64,000 nt of DNA from an uncultured Opitutia bacterium. GTDB lineage: Bacteria; Verrucomicrobiota; Verrucomicrobiia; Opitutales; Opitutaceae. Positions within the stretch are counted from its first letter, which is position 1. Each line of letters begins with the position of its first letter. Both the position numbers and the translations under genes were made by a program. Of the stretch, positions 27,859 to 36,423 are shown one piece after another. Below the pieces are notes generated by a model. It did not search any database, had not been told where the DNA came from, and saw only the letters and a list, made by a program, of their open reading frames with translations. The stretch covers positions 122,283-186,282 of the forward strand of contig CAIRCN010000014.1 of NCBI GenBank assembly GCA_903877135.1, read 5' to 3'.

Positions 27859-29397
27859 ATGGCCGAACTTCCGCGTCATCCTTTCCTGCACGGTCTGAGC
27901 AAGCATCGCGGTGCACCGCCGACGGTGGTCGTCATCTTTGGTGCCTCGGGCGATCTGACGGCGCGCAAGCTTATCCCGGCGGTCTATAATCTGGGCTTCG
28001 ACGGGTTGCTGCCCGCGGACTTTTTCCTGGTGGGCTACGGCCGGAAACCGATCCCCGACGAGGAATTTCGCGCGCTCGCCGCCGGCTCGATCAAGGAGTT
28101 TTCCCGGCGCGAACTCGCGCCCGATGTCTGGGACCGCATTGCAGCGCACACGAGCTACGTCGCGGGCGGTTACGACGAGAAGCCGGCCTTCGACCGGCTC
28201 GCCGCGCACATTGCCGACCTGGAGAAAAAGCTGGGCCGCGAGATGCAGACGCTGTTCTACATCTCCACGCCGCCGTCGGTGTTCGCGCCGATTCTCCAGA
28301 ATCTAGGAGCCAGCGGGCTCGCAGGCAAATACCTCGGCCAGCCGCATCACGCGAAGGTGATCATCGAAAAACCCTTCGGCCGAGACCTCGAGTCCGCCCG
28401 CGCGCTCAACGCCACGATCCGCTCGGTGCTGGAGGAGCATCAGGTTTACCGCATCGACCATTATCTGGGGAAGGAGACCGTGCAGGATCTGCTGGTGCAG
28501 CGTTTCTCCAACGCGATTTTCGAGCCGCTGTGGAACCGCAATTTCATCGACAGCGTCCAGATCACGGTGGCCGAGGAGGTCGGCGTCGGCTCGCGCGGCG
28601 GCTATTACGAGCAGAGCGGGTGCCTGCGCGACATGATCCAGAATCACACGATGCAGTTGCTCGCGCTCACGGCGATGGAGCCGCCCGTCTCGCTCGACGC
28701 CGAGGCCATTCGCGACGAGAAGGTGAAGCTGCTGAAGGCGATCCAGCCCCTTGTGCTCGGCCCGGGTGGCGACGCGGCGCGCGCGCAATACGCCGCCGGC
28801 ATGATCGGCGGCAAGCCCCAGCCCGATTACCTCGAGGAGGAGGGCATTGCGCCGGCCTCGCGCACCGAAACCTACGCCGCGCTCCGCCTATCTATCAACA
28901 ACTGGCGCTGGCAGGGCGTGCCGTTTTACCTGCGCTCCGGGAAGCGCATGGCGCGGCGCGTCTCCGAGATCGCGATCAATTTCCGGCGTCCGCCGGGCAC
29001 GCTCTTCGCCGAGGGGGAGCGTTTTCACCTCGCGGCCAACACGCTCGCGTTTCAGATCCAGCCTGACGAAGGGCTCAGCCTGATCCTCAACGCCAAGATC
29101 CCCGGCCTCGAAACGCGCACGCAGCCCGTGAAAATGAGTTTCCGCTACGCGACCACCTTCGGCTCCAACACGCCCGAGGCCTACGAGCGGCTCGTGCTTG
29201 ATGCGATGATCGGCGACGGCACCCTGTTCATCCGCGGCGACGAAACTGAGGCCTCGTGGAAGCTCTGCACGCCCGTGCTCGAGTCGTGGGCGGCGGCCGG
29301 GCGGGGCGGTTTGGACAGTTATCCCGCCGGCTCGTGGGGTCCGCCCAGCGCCGACGCCTTACTCGCGAAGCACAACCATGTGTGGCGTCAGCCCTGA
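27859..29397 (+). CDS. zwf: Glucose-6-phosphate 1-dehydrogenase
   Basis: G6PD oxidises glucose 6-phosphate to 6-phosphogluconolactone with NADP, the entry to the oxidative pentose phosphate path. The 512-residue product has the Rossmann motif GASGDLTARKL near the N-terminus, IEKPFG, RIDHYLGKETVQ (substrate and catalytic His region) and FYLRSGKRM. ATG 27859 fits the family length; an in-frame TTG at 27787 would overlap yraN. The next gene encodes an OpcA-like partner, and a lactonase lies 6 kb away. Confidence 0.95.
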   Translation: MAELPRHPFLHGLSKHRGAPPTVVVIFGASGDLTARKLIPAVYNLGFDGLLPADFFLVGYGRKPIPDEEFRALAAGSIKEFSRRELAPDVWDRIAAHTSYVAGGYDEKPAFDRLAAHIADLEKKLGREMQTLFYISTPPSVFAPILQNLGASGLAGKYLGQPHHAKVIIEKPFGRDLESARALNATIRSVLEEHQVYRIDHYLGKETVQDLLVQRFSNAIFEPLWNRNFIDSVQITVAEEVGVGSRGGYYEQSGCLRDMIQNHTMQLLALTAMEPPVSLDAEAIRDEKVKLLKAIQPLVLGPGGDAARAQYAAGMIGGKPQPDYLEEEGIAPASRTETYAALRLSINNWRWQGVPFYLRSGKRMARRVSEIAINFRRPPGTLFAEGERFHLAANTLAFQIQPDEGLSLILNAKIPGLETRTQPVKMSFRYATTFGSNTPEAYERLVLDAMIGDGTLFIRGDETEASWKLCTPVLESWAAAGRGGLDSYPAGSWGPPSADALLAKHNHVWRQP

Positions 29398-29427
29398 ACG
29401 CGCTTGGCGTCTGGAGTTTTCCTGACC

Positions 29428-30411
29428 ATGCCTTCGATCTTCGCCGCCCTGCCCGGAATCGAGGTGCCCGTGGAGGCGATTTCCCGAAATCTCGCGGACA
29501 TGTGGACGACGACGGCGGCGAGTGGCGACGCCGCCCCGGCGGTCGATGACGCGAAGGCGACGCAGGTGAATTTTGTCCTGCACTTCGGCTTCAATGCCAC
29601 GGCGGAGGATGCGGTGGAGCAGTTCCGAACCGTGGTGCGATTCTCGCAATGCTATCCCAGCCGGATCGTCGTCCTCTGCCAGAACCGGGAGGATGAAGAC
29701 GTGCCGCACATGCGCGCCAAGCTTTACGGCGAGTGCTATCTGGGAAAATCGAAGGCCGACAAGCGCTGCGTCGAATTCGTGACGCTGGCCTATCCGCACA
29801 CGGCGCGAAGCTTCCTCGAAAACCAGGTGTCCATCTGCCTCTCGACGGACCTGCCGCTCTATTATTGGGTGCACCGTTTTTCGGCGAGCGCCAGGCTGGC
29901 CGACTATCGTTTTCTGCTGAGCCGGGCGAAGCGGGTGCTGATTGACAGCGCGATCGCGCCAGCGGACACATTTGCATTTCCGTGGCCCAACCCCGCGTCG
30001 CTGCGCGACCTCGTTTACAGCCGCCTTCTGCCCGTGCGGCAGACCATCGGGCAGTTTCTCGCCGGTTATAAGCCCGCGGCGATTGTCGGTGGCCTGCGCG
30101 GAGTGACGGTCGGTCACACGGAGGCACTGGCCGCCGAGGGCCGCGTCACGCTGGCGTGGCTGCGCCGCCGGCTGGCGGCCTGCGGGGCCAACGTTGACGA
30201 ATTGAACCTGGCCAGCGCGCCGGCGGAGGCGGGAAGCCTCGGCGTGCGATTCGATTATGGAGATGCGGGGAAATGTTTTCGCTGGCAGGGCGATCTGGCG
30301 ACGAAGCATGCCCTGTTCGAGGCGGATTTTGGTTTGGGCCCGTCAACTTTGCCGGCCGCGATGAGCCTGCTCCGCCCCGAGCTGGCGCTCAGCGAGGCGA
30401 TGTTTCTCTGA
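29428..30411 (+). CDS. OpcA-like glucose-6-phosphate dehydrogenase assembly protein
   Basis: A 327-residue protein 30 nt downstream of zwf. The N-terminal RTVVRFSQCYPSRIVVLCQNRE and the central LPLYYWVHRF, LLSRAKRVLIDS and GGLRGVTVGH segments match the OpcA/G6PD-subunit family, which in cyanobacteria activates G6PD through redox control and is also found in actinobacteria. It probably binds Zwf here. Cys residues occur at about 76, 91 and 99, but their role is unknown. Gene adjacency to zwf is the usual family context. Confidence 0.82.
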   Translation: MPSIFAALPGIEVPVEAISRNLADMWTTTAASGDAAPAVDDAKATQVNFVLHFGFNATAEDAVEQFRTVVRFSQCYPSRIVVLCQNREDEDVPHMRAKLYGECYLGKSKADKRCVEFVTLAYPHTARSFLENQVSICLSTDLPLYYWVHRFSASARLADYRFLLSRAKRVLIDSAIAPADTFAFPWPNPASLRDLVYSRLLPVRQTIGQFLAGYKPAAIVGGLRGVTVGHTEALAAEGRVTLAWLRRRLAACGANVDELNLASAPAEAGSLGVRFDYGDAGKCFRWQGDLATKHALFEADFGLGPSTLPAAMSLLRPELALSEAMFL

Positions 30412-30453
30412 TCACCTTCGGCACCGGGGAAATTCGCTCGGGCGTGCGATGGG

Positions 30454-31731
30454 TCAAACGGCCCGGAGAACGGCGTAGGTGCGCTTGCCTTTGCGCAGGA
30501 GTAGATATTGGCCGAAGAGCAGGTCGTTCGTCGTGACGGCGCGGGCGGTTTCGGAGGCGCGGACGTTGTTCAGGTAGATGCCGCCGCCTTCGAGATCCTT
30601 CTTTGCTTGGCCGCGCGACGGGCAGAGGCCGGCTTGGACGAGGAGATCGAGCAGTGAGGCGCCGGGCGTCGCGAGCTTCGCCGGATCGAAATCCTTCGTT
30701 GGCACTTCGCCTACGACGTCCTGGAAAAGCGCCTCGGTCACGCCGTCGAGCAAGCCGCCGAACAGGATTTCGCTGGCCTTCATGGCGGCGGCGAGGGCGT
30801 CGGCACCGTGGACGAGGGTGGTGATTTCGCGGGCGAGGGTTTTTTGGGCGGAGCGGGCGCCGGGGTTGTTCTTCACCTCGGCCTCCAGCGCAGCGATCTC
30901 GTCGTGTGAAAGAAAAGTCAGCACCTTGAGGAGCTTGATTACGTCGGCGTCGTCGGCGTTGACGAAGAACTGGTAGAAGCGGTAGGGCGAGGTGCGCCGG
31001 GGATCGAGCCACACGGCGCCGGCGGCGGTCTTGCCGTATTTGGTGCCGTCGGCCTTGGTGAGCAGAGGAAACACGAGGCCCCAGGCGGGCACGCCGAGTT
31101 TTTTGCGGATGAGGTCGGTGCCGGCGGTGATGTTGCCCCACTGGTCGGTGGCGCCGACCTGAAGTTCGCAGTTGGTGGCTTCGCGCAGGTGATAGAAATC
31201 GTGCGCCTGGAGCAGCATGTAGCTGAACTCCGTGTAGCTAATTCCGGTGTCGCTTTCTAGGCGGGCGCAGATGCTGTCCTTCGCCAGCATGGCGTTGACG
31301 GAAAAATGTTTTCCGATGTCGCGCAAAAACTCCAGAAAGCTGATTGGCGCGGTCCAGGTGGAGTTGTCCACGAGGCGGGCGGGATTCGTGGTGCTGCCGA
31401 AATCGAGGAAACGGCTGAGCTGCGTTTTGATGCAGGTGATGTTGTGGGCGACCTGCTCGGTCGTCTGGAGGTTGCGCTCGGTGGATTTGCCCGAGGGATC
31501 GCCGACCATGCCGGTGGCGCCGCCGGCGAGGGCGATGGGGTGGTGACCGACGAGTTGGAAGCGGCGCAGCGCAAAGAGCGGCACGAGATTGCCGACGTGG
31601 AGCGAGTCGGCGGTGGGATCGAAGCCGCAATACAGCTTCACCGGGCCCTGGGCGAGGCGCCGGGTAAGCGCCTCGAGGTCGGTGCAGTCGGCGTAAAGGC
31701 CGCGCCATTGGAGGTCTTCGAGGATGGTCAT
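30454..31731 (-). CDS. tyrS: Tyrosine--tRNA ligase
   Basis: A class I aminoacyl-tRNA synthetase of 425 residues. The HIGH-like motif is HVGN in GFDPTADSLHVGNL (about residues 39-52). The KMSKS-like motif is KYGKT at about 231-235, which is typical of the long bacterial TyrRS (TyrZ-like) type. A C-terminal S4-like RNA-binding segment (GGGIYLNNVRASE) ends the protein. It converges with the OpcA-like gene. Its 5' side faces a 745-bp gene-poor stretch. Confidence 0.95.
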   Translation of the reverse strand: MTILEDLQWRGLYADCTDLEALTRRLAQGPVKLYCGFDPTADSLHVGNLVPLFALRRFQLVGHHPIALAGGATGMVGDPSGKSTERNLQTTEQVAHNITCIKTQLSRFLDFGSTTNPARLVDNSTWTAPISFLEFLRDIGKHFSVNAMLAKDSICARLESDTGISYTEFSYMLLQAHDFYHLREATNCELQVGATDQWGNITAGTDLIRKKLGVPAWGLVFPLLTKADGTKYGKTAAGAVWLDPRRTSPYRFYQFFVNADDADVIKLLKVLTFLSHDEIAALEAEVKNNPGARSAQKTLAREITTLVHGADALAAAMKASEILFGGLLDGVTEALFQDVVGEVPTKDFDPAKLATPGASLLDLLVQAGLCPSRGQAKKDLEGGGIYLNNVRASETARAVTTNDLLFGQYLLLRKGKRTYAVLRAV

Positions 31732-31864
31732 GGCAAAGTTGGAACGTTATTCTCGCCCCCGCCGGGAGGGTCAAGGGGAAGGTTGGAGCGCCCCTCGCGT
31801 TTGACCGAGCGAAAGCAGCCCCAAACACGCAGGAACGAAACCACCAATCGCAGGTTCATCGGCA

Positions 31865-31894
31865 CTTATAGCCAATCTTGCCCTACCTCAACAA
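31865..31894 (-). promoter_or_regulatory. Possible sigma70-type promoter of tyrS
   Basis: On the minus strand TTGTTG (31894-31889) and TATAAG (31870-31865) are separated by 18 nt, in the AT-richer segment about 130 nt upstream of the tyrS ATG. The match is reasonable but common by chance. Confidence 0.3.
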
Positions 31895-32325
31895 GCTCCC
31901 GACATTTTCACTTTCGGTCATGCAGCGATCTTAAGATTTCCGCAGGTCGTTGCTGTCAGGGCCACGGGCATTGACTCGTGAATCCGTCAGAACCAATCTG
32001 CGGGCCTGGACGTTGGTGAATCCAGCAGAGCCAATGGGTTGCGCCCCGAAGCGGCGGCGGGCTCTGCTGTCTTGGTGGCGGAGGATGACAGTGCATACAC
32101 GTTTGTAGAAGTCGCGGGTGTGGATGAACTTTGTCGAGGACACTGATTTCCTTAGATTGAGATTAATACTTGCGCGTTAACCGACCTTCTTGAATTCCTC
32201 AGCCTCACACCTTGCCCTCTGCTTCTCGTTTCCGAGTGACTCCTAGTGGAGGTCGGGCGGTTGTCAGATTTGCGAGATTCTGATCGGTGCTGAACAACTA
32301 GCTTCAGCGAAGAACAGTATACTCG

Positions 32326-32346
32326 AAAAAATCGGGTTCTGCCCGA
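32326..32346 (-). terminator. Intrinsic terminator downstream of tRNA-Gln
   Basis: On the minus strand a perfect 5-bp stem (TCGGG with CCCGA, 32332-32336 and 32342-32346) and 5-nt loop are followed by six T (complement of 32326-32331). It lies 130 nt beyond the 3' end of the tRNA and has no other gene to serve. The stem is short, so strength is uncertain. Confidence 0.55.
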
Positions 32347-32476
32347 AAAAATTCATCGGAATCTTCGATAAATCTCACGCTCAACCGTGGACTAACCGTG
32401 TCCCAGAATCCGAAGTATTTCGAACGATTCGATGGACTTCGGAAATTCCCTCTCAGATGGAGGATTCCTCTTGCAC

Positions 32477-32550
32477 TGGCTGCCCGACATGGATTCGAAC
32501 CATGGCTAGGCGAGTCAAAGTCGCCTGTGCTGCCATTACACCATCGGGCA
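32477..32550 (-). tRNA. tRNA-Gln (anticodon UUG)
   Basis: The minus strand folds as a standard cloverleaf. The 7-bp acceptor stem pairs TGCCCGA with TCGGGCA. A short D arm (GTG/CAC) follows, then a 5-bp anticodon stem GGCGA/TCGCC with loop CTTTGAC, so the anticodon is TTG (Gln). The 5-bp T stem CATGG/CCATG has loop TTCGAAT. The discriminator is G and the 3' CCA is encoded (32477-32479). Confidence 0.95.
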
Positions 32551-32687
32551 GGGAAGTAAGGAAGGGCAACGGTGCGGCCCCTTGCGTGGCGGTCAAGACC
32601 GTAAACATTGCCGGGCCAGTCGTGCCGGTGCGCGGTGCGGTTTGGCATTGAGGAGAAGCGCCGGCGCAGGTCTGATCGGCAAAACCC

Positions 32688-32987
32688 ATGCTGATCCATT
32701 CTGTTTATTTCTGGCTCAAACCCGAACTCACCGAGGCCCAGCGCGCCGATTTTCGCCGCGGCGTCGAGTCCCTCGCCGGCGTCAAGTCGGCCGACCAGGT
32801 CTATGTCGGCGTGCCGGCCCCGGTGCCGAGCCGGCCAGTGCTCGACGCGAGCTATGCGGTCGCGCTCACGGTGATGTTTCGGAACCTGGCGGCGCTCGAC
32901 GCCTATCTGACGGACCCGCTGCACCTCGCGTTTCTGAATACTTACCGCACCTATTGGACGCGCGTGCAGATTTACGACGCGGTCTAA
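32688..32987 (+). CDS. Dabb (stress-responsive alpha-beta barrel) domain protein
   Basis: A 99-residue single-domain protein. MLIHSVYFWLKPELTEAQ at the start, then PVLDASYAVALTVMF and DAYLTDPLHLAF, match the Dabb family, small dimeric ferredoxin-like barrels. Many are of unknown function; some are linked to stress or polyketide cyclisation. It converges with hflX, the stops being one nt apart. Confidence 0.85.
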   Translation: MLIHSVYFWLKPELTEAQRADFRRGVESLAGVKSADQVYVGVPAPVPSRPVLDASYAVALTVMFRNLAALDAYLTDPLHLAFLNTYRTYWTRVQIYDAV

Positions 32988-32988
32988 G

Positions 32989-34281
32989 TCACTTGGCGGG
33001 CACGACGAACGGGGCGAAGAAGCGGGCCTGCGAGGGCGGGAAACGGCCCTTGATGCGCACACTGCCGTCGAGCTGTTCCTCCTCCTGAATGTCGCCGAAC
33101 TCGTGGAGCCGGGCGATCACGTCGTAGCGATTGTGGGGCACAAGCAGTTGGGTGGAGTCGAATTCGTCGGCGATGAGTTCGACGCAGCGGCCCTCCAGGA
33201 TGTCGAACCCGGCCTTGGTGTGGGCGCTGACAAACAGCGCGTCCGGCACGAGCTGGTGGGCGCGACGAAGCATCGCCTCGTCCGCAGCGTCGATCTTGTT
33301 GAAGACTGTGAGGGTGGGTTTGCCGGCGGCACCGAGCTCGGCGAGCACCGCAAGCGTGGTGGCGTGGTGCTTTTCGAAATTCGGGTTGGTGACGTCAACG
33401 ACGTGGATGAGAAAGTCGGCGACGAGGACTTCCTCAAGGGTGGCCTTGAAGGCCTCAACTAGGCCGTGCGGCAGGCGGCGGATGAAGCCGACGGTGTCGG
33501 TGACGAGCAGCTTGTGGTTGCCGCCGAGCTGGAGCTGGCGGGTCGTGGGATCGAGCGTGGCGAAGAGCTTGTCCTCGGCGAGGACGTGCGCGCCGGTGAG
33601 CGTGTTGAGCAGGGAGGACTTGCCGGCGTTGGTATAGCCGACGATGGAGGCGGTGGGGACGGGCACGCGCTGGCGTTTCTGGCGCTGGACACCGCGCTGT
33701 TTGCGGACTTCGGCGAGCTCGTGCTTCAGGCGCACGATGCGGTCGTTGACAAGGCGGCGGTCCTGCTCGAGCTGGGTCTCGCCTTCGCCGCCCATCTTGC
33801 CGCGGCCGCGCTGGCGGGAGAGGTGCGTCCAGGCGCGGGTTAGGCGGGGCAGGGAGTATTCCATGCGCGCGAGGGCGACCTGGAGCACGGCTTCGCGGGT
33901 GTGGGCGCGGTCGGCGAAAATGTCGAGGATGACCTCCTCGCGGTCGATGACGGCGAGGCCGGAGGCTTTTTCCCAGTTGCGCTGCTGGGCGGGCGAGAGG
34001 GCTTCGTCGAAAACGATCAGGTCGGCGTCGAGGGCTTTGGCGGCGGCGATGATCTCCTCGGTTTTGCCGCTGCCGAGAAGGGAGGCGGGCGTAGCCTTGC
34101 GGAGGTTGACGAGTTCGCGGCCGATGACGCCGATGCGGAGGTTTTCGACGAGCTCACGCAGTTCGGCGAGCAGCTCGGCGGCCTCGCCGGGTTCCATCTT
34201 GGGCGTCTGCACGCCGACAAGGAAGGCGCGTTCGCAGCGGCCGGAGTCGGCGGAGGGAGTTTTGGCAATGAAATCGGCCAT
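32989..34281 (-). CDS. hflX: Ribosome-associated GTPase HflX
   Basis: HflX binds the large ribosomal subunit and splits stalled ribosomes. The 430-residue protein has the N-terminal HflX domain (LIVFDEALSPAQQRNWEKA, the GRGKMGGEGETQLEQDRR signature) and a GTPase domain: G1 GYTNAGKSS, G3 DTVGF, G4 NKID and G5 VSAHT. ATG 34281 gives MADFIAKTPS; an in-frame TTG at 34293 would add four residues. Confidence 0.95.
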   Translation of the reverse strand: MADFIAKTPSADSGRCERAFLVGVQTPKMEPGEAAELLAELRELVENLRIGVIGRELVNLRKATPASLLGSGKTEEIIAAAKALDADLIVFDEALSPAQQRNWEKASGLAVIDREEVILDIFADRAHTREAVLQVALARMEYSLPRLTRAWTHLSRQRGRGKMGGEGETQLEQDRRLVNDRIVRLKHELAEVRKQRGVQRQKRQRVPVPTASIVGYTNAGKSSLLNTLTGAHVLAEDKLFATLDPTTRQLQLGGNHKLLVTDTVGFIRRLPHGLVEAFKATLEEVLVADFLIHVVDVTNPNFEKHHATTLAVLAELGAAGKPTLTVFNKIDAADEAMLRRAHQLVPDALFVSAHTKAGFDILEGRCVELIADEFDSTQLLVPHNRYDVIARLHEFGDIQEEEQLDGSVRIKGRFPPSQARFFAPFVVPAK

Positions 34282-34317
34282 CGGCTTAGCCAACCGTAAG
34301 ACCGGGCGGCCGCGAGG

Positions 34318-35139
34318 TCAATCGGCGCAGTAGAGGATCGGCGTCATCCTGCCGTTCATGACGCCTCCGACCTCGACGTCGGCGGCAAAGGCGGCGCGGT
34401 CGCCCTCGCGGGCCTTGGTGTCGGGCGCGATGAGCCGGATGCCGTCCTCGATGTAGATGATCGTCATCACGGCGCGGGGTTGGTTGGAGACGTTGCGGCC
34501 GGCGCGGTGAAACGTCCAACCGTAGTGGAAACTCACCTCGCCGAGGTCGAACGGTGTGTCATCGTGCGGGTAGTTTTGCTCCTTCATCGAGCGGCCGATG
34601 CGTTCCTCGCTCTCGTCGCTGATGGCGAGTTCGCGGCCGGCCTCGAACCGGTGGCTGCCCACGGCGAAGGCGAGCGGGCCCATCTCCATTGGCGTCGCTT
34701 GGAGCGGAATCCACGCGGTGACACTGTTGGCGTTGCTGATCGGCCAGTAATACTGGTCGGCGTGCCACGGGGTGACGCCGCCGCCCGGCTCCTTGTAGAG
34801 CGCCTGATCGTGATACATGCGCACGCCTTTCACGCCGAGCAGTTCGGCGGCGAGGCGCGCGAGCCGCTTGCCCCAGCAGAATTCCTTCACGGTCTCGTTC
34901 TTGGTCCAGATATTGCCGACCTGGAGAAACGCCTTGCTGTAGGTGTCGCGCTGCTCGAGCGGCAGGTGCATCGTGTTGAGGCGATAAACCTCGGAGGTGA
35001 TGACCGGACCGTAGTGGTCGATGACGTCGGGCGAGAGCGCGTTCTTCAGTTTGACGTAACCGTCGCAGCGAAATTTTTCAACCTGAGCGGCGGTAAGCGG
35101 GTAAGGGGAGTCGATGTCGGGTTTGACGGGAGCGGGCAT
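34318..35139 (-). CDS. Phytanoyl-CoA dioxygenase (PhyH) family protein
   Basis: A 273-residue non-haem Fe(II)/2-oxoglutarate oxygenase. The iron-binding HxD is in TPWHADQYYWP, the distal His in HYGWTFHRAG, and Arg for 2-oxoglutarate probably lies in the following NVSNQPRAV segment. The N-terminal FRCDGYVKLKNALS is typical. The substrate is unknown; neighbours give no clue. It is on the same strand as hflX but 36 nt upstream of it, so the two could be co-transcribed. Confidence 0.85.
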   Translation of the reverse strand: MPAPVKPDIDSPYPLTAAQVEKFRCDGYVKLKNALSPDVIDHYGPVITSEVYRLNTMHLPLEQRDTYSKAFLQVGNIWTKNETVKEFCWGKRLARLAAELLGVKGVRMYHDQALYKEPGGGVTPWHADQYYWPISNANSVTAWIPLQATPMEMGPLAFAVGSHRFEAGRELAISDESEERIGRSMKEQNYPHDDTPFDLGEVSFHYGWTFHRAGRNVSNQPRAVMTIIYIEDGIRLIAPDTKAREGDRAAFAADVEVGGVMNGRMTPILYCAD

Positions 35140-35230
35140 GGTGGGCGCGTTTGGAGCGCGGGGAAGGTCCGCGGGGTAGCGGCTTCGCGCAACTGGAAAA
35201 CGTGTCCGCGCGCCGGCGCGGCGCGAAAAT

Positions 35231-36358
35231 TCAGTCGAGGAACAGCACGCAGACGGGCGTCGAGATGTGCGCCGACGCCGCCACGCGCGTCAGGCGACCG
35301 GTGGCCGGGTCGACGCGGAAAACGGTGAGCGAGTCGGAATACTGGTTGGCTGCGACGAGCCAGGCGCCGTCGGGCGTGAGGGCGAAGTTGCGCGGCGACT
35401 TGCCGCCGGTCGGCGTGATCTCGACGAGGTTGAGCCGCCCGGTGGCGGCATCGAAGGCGAAGGCAGCGATGCTGTCGTGCCCGCGGTTGGAGCCGTAGAC
35501 GAAGCGGCCGTTGGGGTGTACGCGGACTTCGGCGCAGGAACTGACACCGACGAATCCGGGCGGCAGCGTCGAACGGGTGTCGAGCGGGGTGAGCGCGCCG
35601 TTGGCGGCGGCGTAGGCGTAGGAGGTGAGCGTCGAGCCCATCTCGGTGATGGCGAAGGCGTGCCGGCCGTCGGGTGAAAACTTGAAATGTCGCGGGCCGG
35701 CGCCGGGCGCGGCGGCAGTGAAGGGAGGTTCGGCGGGCGTGAGCCGGGCGGTGGCGGGGTCGAGCCGGTAGGTGAAGATTTTGTCGAGACCGAGGTCGCA
35801 GACGATGACGTGGCGGTTGTCGGGCGAGATGGTGACGGAGTGGACGTGAGGCGACGACTGGCGCGCGGGATTGACGCTGGAGCCGGTGTGCTGGATCACG
35901 CTGCCGGGCGGGCCGAGCGTGCCGTCGGCGCGGATGGGCAGCGCGGCGACGATGCCGGTGTGGTAGTTGGCCACGAGGAGTGTGCGGTCGGTGGCATCGA
36001 TGGCGAGGTGGCAGGGCGCCACGCCGCCGGCTGACTGTGGGGCTTGCAGGGAGGTAAGTTTGCCGGTCGCAGGATCGACGGCGAAGGCGGCGGCCATCTG
36101 CTCTGACTCGCTGACGGCGTAGAGAAAGCGGTGGTCGGGGGAGAGCGCGACAAAGGACGGGCTCTTGGCCTCGGCGGCGATGGTCGGGGTGGAGAGTGCG
36201 CCTGTGGCGGCGTCGAGGGTGAGGGCGTAGATGCCCCGGCTGCCGTCGCGCGTGTAGGTGCCGATGAAGAGATGGTGCGGGTTCATACTGTGGACCGAGA
36301 CAGAGCCGAAGAGCAGCAGCGCGGTCAACCGCCGTAGAAGTGAACGCGCAAGGGCCAT
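35231..36358 (-). CDS. Seven-bladed beta-propeller lactonase (6-phosphogluconolactonase-like)
   Basis: A protein of about 375 residues of the lactonase/YkgB family. Repeated blade motifs include LFIGTYT, SPDHRFLYAVSE, LLVANYHTG, SPHVHSVTISPD, GPRHFKFSPDG, PNGRFVYGSNRG and SPRNFALTPDG. ATG 36358 gives a signal-peptide-like N-terminus (MALARSLLRRLTALLLFGS); a later ATG at 36286 (MNPHHLFIGTYT) would give a cytosolic enzyme. If cytosolic it could supply the lactonase step after Zwf. If exported that role is unlikely. Which start is used is unknown. Confidence 0.82.
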   Translation of the reverse strand: MALARSLLRRLTALLLFGSVSVHSMNPHHLFIGTYTRDGSRGIYALTLDAATGALSTPTIAAEAKSPSFVALSPDHRFLYAVSESEQMAAAFAVDPATGKLTSLQAPQSAGGVAPCHLAIDATDRTLLVANYHTGIVAALPIRADGTLGPPGSVIQHTGSSVNPARQSSPHVHSVTISPDNRHVIVCDLGLDKIFTYRLDPATARLTPAEPPFTAAAPGAGPRHFKFSPDGRHAFAITEMGSTLTSYAYAAANGALTPLDTRSTLPPGFVGVSSCAEVRVHPNGRFVYGSNRGHDSIAAFAFDAATGRLNLVEITPTGGKSPRNFALTPDGAWLVAANQYSDSLTVFRVDPATGRLTRVAASAHISTPVCVLFLD

Positions 36359-36423
36359 CGCCGCAAGCTCAGGCGGTTTGGCCTGCGGCGTAAAGCGAGG
36401 AAACATTTCCCGGCCCCATCCGG

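Larger units (their letters stand above)
31732..32476. other. Gene-poor 745-bp stretch between tyrS and tRNA-Gln
   Basis: This region is richer in A and T than its neighbours and I see no convincing gene. It contains a candidate tyrS promoter (31865-31894), a terminator-like hairpin for the tRNA transcript (32326-32346) and a 70-codon minus-strand ORF (31931-32143) with no recognisable domain. There are no obvious inverted repeats that would mark an insertion sequence, but a decayed element cannot be excluded. Confidence 0.5.

Noticed and set aside
31931..32143. 70-codon minus-strand ORF in the gene-poor stretch
   Set aside because: No domain, no neighbouring support and no clear ribosome site; possible remnant but not enough to call a gene.
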